In this document: in pieces, positions 1-9,744 of the stretch
Layout of the letters: each line of letters starts with the position of its first letter
How positions within the stretch are numbered: the first letter of the stretch is position 1
NCBI GenBank assembly: GCA_033297205.1
Contig: MU859240.1
Location: 1 to 64,000, forward strand
Length of the DNA: 64,000 nucleotides
Direction: 5' to 3'
Source of the DNA: Pseudoneurospora amorphoporcata
Taxonomy: Eukaryota; Ascomycota; Sordariomycetes; Sordariales; Sordariaceae
The notes under the pieces: model-generated
Told to the model about the DNA's origin: nothing
What the model saw: the letters and a program-made list of their open reading frames with translations, nothing else
Databases searched by the model: none
Position numbers and translations under genes: made by a program

Positions 1-44
1 TCGTCCCTTTATACTGCATGCTTCAGATGCTCCTTCGTAATGTG

Positions 45-170
45 GTGAGCCCCGGCTCACCTCCATGGTCGTGGCTCACTTCTGTTGTCGTGAGCTTAGC
101 TCACTTTGTCAATCGTGAGCCTGGCTCACTCGTGCTGACCGTGAGCCTACCTTGCATCGTGAGCCTGCCC
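45..170. repeat. Short palindromic GTGAGC...GCTCAC repeat array
   Basis: Short palindromes built on GTGAGC/GCTCAC recur every 15-30 bp: GTGAGCCCCGGCTCAC at 45-60, GTGAGCTTAGCTCAC at 90-104 and GTGAGCCTGGCTCAC at 115-129. Half units lie at 72-79, 141-150 and 159-168. The array may begin before the window. It has no coding potential. Such an array could be a degenerate subterminal repeat of a transposon or a minisatellite; the sequence does not decide. Confidence 0.7.
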
Positions 171-665
171 TGGACCTATGGTCGTATAGCCTAACCCCTT
201 TTGGCAGCTTGTGTTCCCAGGCCTGGTTAGCTCACGAACTCGCTTAAGTTCGTAACATATATATTTATTACGAAGCTTATAATCTTAACCTAACATCCCT
301 AAATAATCTAACCACCTTCTTCAAAGATTAATATATTTATATTATTAGTAATATATTCGGTCGCGCTAATATAAATATTCTTCCAGTAAAACTAAACTTT
401 ATTAGGTAAATAAATAGAAATATTAAGGATACGTCGGCTAATATAACTATCAAACTTATTAAAAACGATATTGAATTAGGTATAACAGTTGATTTAATTA
501 ATAAAGCTAGTTTAATTTTATTATAAATTAAAGAGAAGTAAACGTTGGCAATAAATTTACGAAAAGAAAAGGTATATATCAAGTTCATTATTTAAAAGAA
601 AACTTTTATTTTGGGATTATTAAAAGTATTAAATAGCTTACCCCTATATAGAACTGTTTTAATTA
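171..665. other. AT-rich intergenic DNA, RIP-like
   Basis: From about 240 onward this stretch is strongly AT-rich, with many TA steps and frequent stops in all frames. That fits old repeat DNA mutated by repeat-induced point mutation (C to T). The one long frame on the minus strand (337-588) is low-complexity Ile/Leu/Phe and not a credible gene. Confidence 0.6.
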
Positions 666-1740
666 GAGCAACTCTACTCGCACATTGATGAAACTCTATT
701 TGCACGTGGATCCACTTTTACTTTTCTAACTATAACTTAGTCAAACCTTAGTGTATAAAACCAAAAGTAGTACCAAATTACTTGACAATTTTTGACAGAT
801 TTTTGAAGGTATGTACTAAATCTATAACTTCAAGCATTACTTAAATACTACTTCCTTAGACTTTTAGACGTCTAAGTTTCTTAATTTTTTAGTTAGAAAA
901 GCTTTTCTTCCTTACACTTTCTATAGGCTACTAATGTCACACGGACATTCGACCCTAAACCTCACCAAGCTCCTAAGGAGCCGCACGGCTTGGACCCAAG
1001 CCTTGCTATACGGCTGGATGCCTCAGGCAACTAGGCCATACTCACCCTCGACGCTTGGCATCAGCCTCGAAATGGCCGGAGGCCTCCTCAGAGGTGTCCG
1101 GAGGCCTCCGGCTGCAACACCCACCTCGGCCGAACTCTTGGCCGCCAGTACTGCTTACCCGAACTTCCCTCGATGCCACTGGGCTAGAGAGCCAACCACG
1201 GAAGTGCCGAAGATACTGAAAGATTACCACAAGACAATCCTAGTCATCCTAGGAACAACCATAGCCAACCAAGCAAGGAGCAGGGTGCCCGGATGAAGGA
1301 CGGCGCTAAATAGAAGATAGGGAATAGATGAAGGCATTCCGAAAGATCCACATATACACAGACTGCTAGACAAATGCCTGGAAGCCTCAGGTGACAAGGC
1401 TCGATACGTACCTCAAGTACGTACCGATTCCTTTTGGCATAAGAAGGCCTTGAAGCCCGGCCTTCTCATAGAGGTCGAGAGGGATCAACAAGGCCTTCGA
1501 GACCAAAGTAGTTTATCAGCGGAATTGAACTACTGTTCCAAGCCCAGAATACTGCCCTTGTCACAACTAAGTATATACAGTGTTTTTAGAAGCGGTGTTG
1601 TGTAGAGAAAAAAATAAGAAAAAATATCAAATACTTTTTACCTCTTAATATAATTTTTTAGTACCTTAAAAAAGACATTAAACGTTACTTTTTCCTCAAT
1701 GTACGAATAGAGTTTTATCAACGTGCGAGTAGAGTCTCTC
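666..1740. mobile_element. Non-autonomous hAT-like element A (interrupted by a solo LTR)
   Basis: The left end at 666 reads GAGCAACTCTACTCGCAC and the right end read inward from 1740 gives GAGAGACTCTACTCGCAC. The arms match for about 45 bp with mainly C/T and G/A differences. Perfect 8-bp duplications TTTAATTA flank it at 658-665 and 1741-1748. Long inverted termini, 8-bp target duplications and no transposase frame suggest a non-autonomous hAT-type element. Without the inserted LTR and one copy of its duplication it would be about 440 bp. The arms are related to those of the element at 1750-2586 but more decayed, in the direction expected from RIP. Superfamily is inferred from duplication length only. 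Confidence 0.8.
935..1565. mobile_element. Solo LTR nested in element A
   Basis: This 631-bp segment starts TGTCAC and ends GTCACA (TG...CA ends). It is flanked by a perfect 5-bp duplication, ACTAA at 930-934 and 1566-1570. Its base composition is much more GC-rich than the element around it, and no internal retrotransposon coding region remains. Together this is the signature of a solo LTR left by recombination of an LTR retrotransposon. The 120-codon open frame at 934-1296 falls inside the LTR and is not a gene. Strand and family (Gypsy or Copia) cannot be told. Confidence 0.75.
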
Positions 1741-1749
1741 TTTAATTAT

Positions 1750-2586
1750 AAAAAGCGCTACTCGCACGTTGGCAAAACTCTACTCGCACGTGGATCCACA
1801 TTTTTTTCCCATACATAACCCGAACCCGCTCGAAGTCTACCATGGCAGATGTATTCTTTCATAAATTTTGCCAAGCACATCTGGGCATTTCAATCTTTCA
1901 AGGTTGCTATACCATGCCAAGCCCAGATTCCAGACTGTAGCGCACGCACCCCCAGATTTGCACCCAGACCTAGTTCTTACAGGGCATTTATATAGCGGTC
2001 TTACAGGGTACTTAGCGGCACGGTCGCACTTTTGCATGTCGCATTCAATTGAGGTCGCCCGATTGAGCTCGATTGAGCTCACTATACTGCACTGCACTCT
2101 ACATTAATCTATGCGGGGTCGAGAAGGGGGGGGTCGATGAGACTATAGGGGATGTGAGCGCCACGGTCGCATGCGCCCGTCGGCTGGGTCACTACATCGG
2201 TCATCTACATCGCGATTAGTTGGGGAAACGCAGAAAAATGATGGATCATTCCGTACCGTCGACAGATGCTAGCGCTTTGTTTACTTAATGATATCTGATG
2301 ATGCGCGACGTAGTGAATTGAAGGATTACAATGTGGTGATGTATGAAAATCACGAGTTAGACTGCCCAGTCTAGGCTAGTCTGGGCGCCCAGACCAGGGT
2401 AGCCAGTGCAGTACGACTGCAGGGGTCTGAACGTATACTGGGCTGAAATCTAGGAGCTTGGCGGGCATGGTACGACCTAGACTGGTGCGGGACCATGGCA
2501 GGTCGCCAGGGTTTGAGTTATGTATGGGAAAAAAATGTGGATCCACGTGCGAGTAGAGTTTTGCCAACGTGCGAGTAGCGCTTCTC
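1750..2586. mobile_element. Non-autonomous hAT-like element B
   Basis: Inverted termini of about 65 bp are nearly identical. The left arm starts at 1750 and the right arm, read inward from 2586, begins GAGAAGCGCTACTCGCACG; the left arm differs at its outermost bases by G to A. An 8-bp duplication TTAATTAT lies at 1742-1749 and 2587-2594. The interior (about 700 bp) holds a further imperfect inverted pair (around 1911-1960 against 2390-2470) but no transposase. The short open frames at 1837-2107 and 2376-2567 are incidental. The left target duplication overlaps the right one of element A by 7 bp, so B inserted one base away from A's edge or the reverse. Confidence 0.82.
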
Positions 2587-2594
2587 TTAATTAT

Positions 2595-4944
2595 AAGGAA
2601 GTTATATTTCTCTAATTACTTTAGTATAACAACGAAAGTATATTAATAAATATCCTTATTATTATAAACGAAATTATTTATTTATTAGCATTAGTAACTG
2701 TTATACTTATTAAAATATTCATATATACTGTTAACATTCCAAACCTTAAAACTAATCGTAGTAGTAATACTTTAAATAGGGAGCGAAGCTGCTAAGGCGC
2801 GCGCATTATTCGAAATGGCAGTAAATCGTCTCATTTCAAATAGGAAGTATCGTAAGGGGATTCTCTAGACTTTTATAAATCTATCGCGGTCGGTTTCATA
2901 TAATTTAGTCGATTATTGGTATTATTGTTGAAGGTTGAAAATGTGAGTGTTGTACACGCGCACGGATTATTTACACTAGTGTTATTTACTAAATTTCAAA
3001 AAAAAAAATGAAATTTACCAAAAAAGATCTAAAATTTCAGAACAAAACTACCCCTATCGACAAGGCCTCGAACTACGATTAGTTAGCTTCTAGAACGGAA
3101 AACGCCAATTGGTCAATGCGTGTAAGTGGGTGGACCCAGGCCCCACTGCACCCTCTCCCCGCTACTTTGTGTAGCGTGCAAGTTTCCCTATACGCATCAC
3201 CCCTTATAAGTTTGTTTGGGCGGTTCTTGTGATAGGGGTCTGCAAAACTTCACTAAAAAATAACCGGATAACTATATTCAAAACGAGAAATTAGAAAGAG
3301 TATATATAGCAGGTAAAACGCATCGGATGGATACCAACTCTTTGCATGAAATTAGTGGAATGTTGGTTGAATTGCGGAGAGTACGTCATGAAGTCTCACG
3401 CTAACGGACTTTCCAGGGGTGTTGTGTATCTCGGTAGGTGGTGCAAGTACAGCCGGCTGCACATCCCATTCTGGACACCACCTACTCGGTTCTTTCACTC
3501 ACACCCTTGCAGAACTGCGATCTCTTAGCCGGCAAAAAAATATGCAATTTTGGAAGAAGCCAAATAGAGGCTACCTACTATTTGCAGTACTTTACCTTCA
3601 AGCTCACCAGCTTGCTGTTATGCCTCATGTACTGACAGGTTGGGGGAAAGTGGGCTCTTGGGTTTGTGGGGTCCTGATGGCTTCTTTGAAAAGGGGCTTC
3701 TTTCGCCGGTTTAAGAGGCATTGTCAAAATACAAGATCAAGAAACATACATTAAGGGTTTTACCACCCAGAATTTGACATGTTCAAAGGTATGACAAAGA
3801 CCTTTGGATGCGAGATGAGTAAGGTACCTATACCCAAGGTGTGATATACTGACTTTTAGGCAGGCCCTGTTATTTACAGGTGTGCAATCACCGATGCATG
3901 GCCAGATACCAAGCGCCGCCTACCGGCAGCCGCCTAGGCCGAAATCTCAAAACTACCTTACCTAGGTAAGGTATGTCCGATATGAAATCCCACGTCGTCT
4001 TTCGCTGAAACATCTCGTTTTCAAGTTTTCGAAGTTCACTTGGCAGGTTTTTCGAGAACACTGCAAGATTTGCCATCAGGTTTCCGATGTAGAGGTGACC
4101 TGGATTGCTATTTGGTATGCACTTACTCTGTGTTAACCACTATAACTTCCAGGTTCCTTGGTCTGGAATTCGACACATACGGCAGGGCCGGTCTTGTCCT
4201 TATAGGTCTTTAGTTCCGCGAGCACTAGAGGTAACTTACATAGCATTGGGGCAAGAGTATAACTTAGTGGAATTTGTGCTTGCGGACTCCGAGAGTTTCG
4301 GCAGCAGAGCGCTTTATGTTCCTGCAAGCTGAAACTGCATATATGCACCTTTCGGCAGAGATACCTTCCTTGTAAGCAACTGCCGCCTACTGCTGCAGGC
4401 AGGAAGGGCCGGGGCAGGCAGGGACAAGTACATAGCATATGCAAGCACACTGGGCATAAAGGGAGGTACCAAATACTACAGCAGAAGGTACTGGCTGCAC
4501 TGCAACCTATATAACTACGCCCTTCCCCTGGGCAAATCCGGGAGCTTACTTTAGAAGCATTAGAATCACATCACCTTCTTTGCAGACTACTTGCAGATCC
4601 ACCAGTGCTTACATTCCTCCAATATGTAAAGTAGCTGTGGCTGAAGAACCCGCTAGGTAGCACATTCCCTTTTAAAAAATTGAGTGGTTGAATGCACATA
4701 TAGAAGTAGGTACCTACCTCTAGGTAGGTAGGTATGTATGAATTTTTGCCTTCCGTTGATTGCGTGTAGCGAATTTTTTTCCTTCCTTATATAAATCGTT
4801 CATCCCAACGCTCGAAGTGCTATCTCTGTTCTCTTTTTCTTTCCCTCAACTTATTAGCTATATCTCAAAGCTTCTTTCGACCAGACTCTTCTCACTTTTC
4901 ACAAAGTAACACCTAAATCCCTTCAACTTCATCGTCTCTACACC
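2595..4944. other. Gene-free stretch between transposons and the DUF3669 gene
   Basis: The first 500 bases are AT-rich and look like decayed repeat. From about 3100 composition returns to normal. No open frame here has a recognisable family or splice pattern. The 3419-3754 frame lacks convincing coding character. The last 150 bases before 4945 are pyrimidine-rich and probably hold the promoter and 5' leader of the next gene. Palindromic TACCTAGGTA-type motifs occur at 3954-3973 and near 4708-4733. Confidence 0.55.
3954..3973. repeat. Perfect 20-bp palindrome
   Basis: TACCTTACCTAGGTAAGGTA is its own reverse complement. Variants of the core (TACCTAGGTA, CTACCTAGGTAG, GGTACCTAGGTACC) recur in intergenic DNA all over the window. 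Function unknown. Confidence 0.85.
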
Positions 4945-6364
4945 ATGTCGTCAATGCCAAACCGTCGTCGTTTGTTCACCACGTCAGAAACTATTGCCAA
5001 TCCCATCTCTCCTTCGTTTGATGCGGATTTGAAGACCAACCTCCGTCTACTTTCAATCCTCGAGGCCTCGACTATTTGCAAGCAACATTCTTCTCACTCG
5101 CTTCTACTTCTCTTCAAGAGCTAATCAGATCTTTAATCTTTTAGCCTCCTCCCCTGGCCCTGCACCATCGCCCAAAGATGCAACTCCCCCGCGCCACGAG
5201 GCCGACTCATCAATCAACTAACAACTCCACCACGCTCTCTCCCTCCACTCCCAAATCTCGACCTCCTCCTTGGCCGCCGAACAGGAACAACGGGCACAAG
5301 CCGAAGGGGCAAAAGCCTTTCGTAAGATTGGTGCCGGCGCCTGCGGCGCCATCTTCGCCCAAGAGGGCCAGTCAGTCATCTTGAAGCTGGCAAAGGACCC
5401 AAGCAGTGCAGAACTATGGAACGACTACTCAAAGCATCGGAAAATCGCCCGCCTTTTCGAAGACGTCTACCACGTCGAAGGGGTTCGGGTCCCCGAGGTG
5501 CTTGGGTATATGGGGCCCCAGAGAACGGACTTTTGGGATGCGGAGCCCGGCCTCATCAAGGGAGCAGAAGGAATCTGCACCGTCCCAACCAAAGCCCTAC
5601 TCGCTGAAAGAATCTTCCCTCTCCCTCGCAGCACCCGCCACCTCCTTATCGAGAAGTACTGCGCTCCCCGGGGCAAGCAGAAGGCCCTGGCTGACCCGGC
5701 TAACTCCGACTGTTTGGTCCGCGTCTACCTTGGCTCTATGATGGGAAAGAGCGGCGGCATGTTCTTCTCCTTGAGGAACCTAAGACTCCACCTGAACCAG
5801 CTCATTGAGCTGGACCTCGACATCGCGGCACTTGCCCGTAGAATGGGCATTGCCCTTGCCGTCATGCATTGGGGCGCGAGGACGGACGCTCGCGATGTTG
5901 AGTTTGTGTTGGGCAGCAGCTCAAGGAAGAAGGTCCCCCGGAACTTGAAGGAGGAGATCAATGGCGACGAAGAACAGGAACATGACGTCGCCCCCGCAAC
6001 CTACCACGGCCTGGAGGACTTTTACTGTCGGGAGACAGAGATGTGGGTCCTGGACTTCAACCAGGTGAGGGATATCACCCTCGATGATGCCGGCGTGGCC
6101 TTGGCCGTGGAAGCGGTCAAGTTAAATGACCCTTACTTCCCCAAGCCCCTAAAGAATTCGGAGGCGGAGAAGCATGCGTGGAAAGCCTTTGCCGTCAGCT
6201 ACATGGAGAATTCGCGGGCTATTTTGGAAGAGGGGCTGAAAGAGCATCGGGATCAAGATAGGATGTTGCCGGAGGAGATTCTGGGGTTGCCGAGGAAGTT
6301 TGTTTTGGGCGTTGTTGAGTTGGAAAGAGAGAGGATGGCGCGTCGGGAGGGGGTTAGAGAGTGA
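4945..6364 (+). CDS. DUF3669 domain protein, apparently interrupted by a nonsense codon
   Basis: The frame from 5222 to 6364 encodes a DUF3669 family protein of unknown function, common in Sordariomycetes. It has an N-terminal glycine-rich segment KIGAGACGAIF followed by VILKLAK, a central TYHGLEDFYCRETEMWVLDF block and a C-terminal EILGLPRKFVLGVVELE. No good ATG precedes the conserved part in that frame. An upstream exon from ATG 4945 joins it in frame if a GC-AG intron (GCAAGC at 5078 to AG at 5144, 67 nt) is removed. The joined frame then meets TAA at 5219-5221, and no alternative splice I could find avoids it. The TAA could be CAA changed by one C to T, or a sequencing error. Either the gene is broken in this strain or the exon model is wrong. 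The neighbour downstream, gpr-1, is convergent. Confidence 0.6.
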
Positions 6365-7277
6365 AGAGTTAAAATTATTAGTACGGTATATTTCATTTGA
6401 CGTACCTTTCCAATTATTTTATATACCAAAAAAATCTCGCGGTACACATTTTGTTAACCTTGACAGGTCTTTTGGACGGTCCAATAAGTATTTCGTATCC
6501 CTTAATATGTTGGTCGTGTGAAATCGGAAAGTGTTTTGGACGCTGTCAATCTCCTCTAGCAATCTTGCTAAGGCTTTTTTGGATCCTTCCAATGGGTTTT
6601 CGTTTCTCTTTGAGACGTCAGTCCTGTTGAAGCCATTCCCATGTCTTGGCATTCTTGACACTAGTAGATACGATCCACACATGGCTATCCTGTATATAAG
6701 GCGGACTTGGTCCTCCTTCTCATTGCCTTTATTGCTCTCTCCTCTTCAATTAATCAAGATATTCATTATCGACTCAATCATCTCACGTGATCACCTCCTT
6801 CGTATGGTTTAACAAGTCCTTGTTCAATTCTAGTCCCTACCTCGATCATCACCTTAAATTCTTACAACCCGAGCAATCACAGAATGTTCAGGATTTGAAG
6901 TGAGGTTACTTATTATAGTCACCGAGTTACATTATATTACAGGGCACTATCGTAGACGTACCTAGGGTATAGGCGGCTATAATCCTCTCTTAGGACCAAG
7001 CAATCAAACCATCAAGAATCCCATTGGTATATCCCTCTCCCCACTATTCCCCTCGCCTCCTTGGTATTTTCACCCCGCACCTCCATCACCTTACAAGCAA
7101 AGGGTAAGCCAGAACGCCTGCAAAAAGGGATGAGCCAGGGAACAACCCAGACCAGACCAGGCCAGGCCAGACAAACGCCTTCTCATCGTTATACGACGCT
7201 GCCCATGAGACCGAAAAAGAAAACCAGATACAGCCAGAGAAAAAGGGAAAAAAAAAAAAAAAAAAGGCTGAAAGCGA
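6365..7277. other. Convergent 3' intergenic region
   Basis: This lies between the 3' ends of the DUF3669 gene (+) and the GPCR gene (-). It is moderately AT-rich, with a poly-A run at about 7250-7265. No open frame looks real. It presumably contains both 3' untranslated regions. Confidence 0.5.
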
Positions 7278-9744
7278 TCACAACGAGCCACCCCTAATGA
7301 CTCGCACGGTGCCCAACCGATTAGGATCCATCGGCCCCTTCTTGGCCTTCTTCTTCCTACCACCACCATCACCAGCACTTCCACAGCTCCTTGTCTCGAA
7401 CATGAAATCATCCTTGATCACCGGAGGAGGAGGAGGGACCCCATAGCCATATGCTCCGTTTCCGTTTCTCCACGCCTTGTGTCCCTTAGCTCCATATCCT
7501 CCTCCTTTTCTACCACCTCCATGCCCCACCGCCATACGAACACTAGTACTACCACCACCAATGGCGGTACAAGTAGAAGGCGGCGGCGGCAACCCATCAC
7601 TCCCCAACCGAACCCCCCTCTTGTGCTGTCCACCCATGTGCATCACACCATTCTTCTGATGCAACCCTCCATGTCCTCCATATCCATATCCATATCCAGT
7701 CCCAGTCCCAGTCCCAGTACCCGACGGCCCCAGCGACTGGCGTCGTTGCATCCACCACCTCCCAGCCCAGCTCCTGTCCCAAAGACCCTCCACCTCCTCC
7801 CTCAGCACGGCCCACGTCGTCGCCATGAAAATCACCGCGTTCCACACCCCCTGCAGCGGCAACACCACCGCGCTCGCCAGGTTCAGCGGGTAACTCGTGT
7901 CCTTGGGGTACAGCAACGAGTGCACGCGGTTGATGCTGGAGGGCGTCCATGTCACGAGGATGGAAATGGCAAAGACGAAGGAGGTGCGCAGGTAGGCGAG
8001 CTTGATGGGGTCGAGACGGTGGAGCTTGGCCCAGAATTTGCGGAAGGGACGGCGGATGGTGGAGAGGAGATTGGATAGGCGGGTTTGGGGCGTGAAGCGC
8101 GAGGATTGGTTTTGATGGTTGGGGTTATTGGAGCAGGAGGAGGAGGTGGTGGTGGTGTTGGAGGTGCAGTTGTAGGAGGAGTAAGTGTGGCCGTAGCCGA
8201 CGTGATGAGAGGAGTAGGTGGTCTTTTTGAGACTGGATTTGGGCTGTCCACCGCTGGCTGTCATGTCGGTTGCGTGGTGGATGTGGACGTGGTGTGTGGT
8301 CATGCGGAAGGGCGGGGGGCTACCGCCAGAGCCACCACCGGAGCCGGCGTAGACGGCGGTGGGAGGGACGATATGGTCTTCGCTGTTGGAGGAGGAAGAA
8401 GAGGAGCAGTTGGATGCCCAGGGGTGGATGCTGTTATTGTTTTGGTGGCCCGCGGGGTGGGCGGCAAGGGGGACCTCGGTGATGGACGGGGTCGGTGAGG
8501 TACCTCTAGGGGTCATGGGTTGGATGTCGGTGTTGTCGGAAATGTTGACTTCGACTTGAGTGGTGACGGTGCCATAGCATCCTGGATGGCTGGAGAGATC
8601 CTGTGTACGTGCGGCAAGGAAAGTGTCAGCAAGGGGTAGACATAGATCTCGCATGCTTGGGACAGTGGTACGACAGTAGTGACGTAGCGTAGTGTTACAT
8701 AGCAAGGAGGATAAAAAAAGCAGAAGCAGAACAATTGCTGGTAAAGCTCGAGTGTACTGACCATGGGAATAACAGGGGGGCATGGCGAGTTCCGGCCAGC
8801 GCTGATTCCGTAACTGTGCTTCTCGCCTAGTTCTATGTGCTCCCTATGATCAGATCCGGAGCAATTCTTCCCTTGGTTGCTGAACGTCAAGTTCCGTAGC
8901 TGGTTCCGCTGATGGAACACCTGATAGCCCACGGCGAGGTATACCAGTCCAGAGAGAAAGATGCACGTCCAGATAGGTAGATAGTAGGTGTAAATCCGGA
9001 GAGGATTCCATGTGTCGGCGATCCAGCACCACAACTGTGAAGGATATAGTCAGCATCTCATATGACAGAACTGCCTTCCGCAAGGGCAGGGTAGGGATCC
9101 ATCATACCGTGGCATTTCCATAGTAGTGATCGTTGGAAGGACTGTGAGCAAGGAGGACGATTGCCGGAATCGAAGGAAGTCCATAGCACACCAGACAATA
9201 CAACCAGAGGTAGTCGCGAAACGCGTTGGGGTTTAGCGCAAAGAAGAAAACCAGAAAGACGTTTACTGCCATGGCAAGTGACCACCACGGGTCTGATTGC
9301 ATGAACCTGGAACCAAAAAAAAAAAAAAAATGTGTTAACGCGTTGTGCCCTATTTCCATAGGTATCAGATGATTCTCACCATAACCTCACTTACATCTCA
9401 AGAAGGAACGCCTGCGTATGGCAGAGCGCCGAGTCCTCGCCGGCGATGATACCCGCATAGCCGATAAAGCACGCCGTGCTAGCCCCGACGTTGGCGATAG
9501 ACGCAAAGAGGATGAAGGTGTTGGGTACGGTCCGTACTCGCTTGAAGAGGCCGTAGGCGATGAATATCAGGAACACCCCAAGCAGGCTCAGAGAGGCGCC
9601 AATCCTCTCGACGTGCTCGATGGTGTCCCGCTGTGTCTGTGTGAGATTCATGTAGCCTTGACTGTATTCCACAAGGACGACTTCAGGCTGCGGTTGTTCG
9701 ACCTGAGCCTGAACCTGGGTGGTGGTGCCGGTGAACTCGGCCAT
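7278..9744 (-). CDS. gpr-1: cAMP-receptor-like G protein-coupled receptor
   Basis: Four exons on the minus strand: 9744-9395, 9306-9108, 9034-8762 and 8600-7278 (introns 88, 73 and 161 nt), giving 714 aa. Seven hydrophobic segments fit a class with Dictyostelium cAMP receptors: TM1 about 48-67, TM2 75-99, TM3-TM4 in exon 2, TM5 about 197-221, TM6 475-503 (ending WTPSSINRVHSLL) and TM7 513-537. The TM5 block LRIYTYYLPIWTCIFLSG is typical of this fungal group. The third intracellular loop is about 250 residues, rich in Ser, His and Asn. The tail is Gly-rich with GTGTGTGYGYGYG repeats. In Neurospora gpr-1 acts in female development; the symbol rests on family and neighbourhood memory. MAEF at 9744 was chosen as start; the frame is open upstream with another ATG at 10095. 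Confidence 0.88.

Noticed and set aside
1..300. Left edge as a subtelomere
   Set aside because: No TTAGGG/CCCTAA arrays; AT-rich transposon debris occurs inside Sordariaceae chromosomes as well.
934..1296. 120-codon + frame
   Set aside because: Lies within the solo LTR and has no similarity to a known protein.
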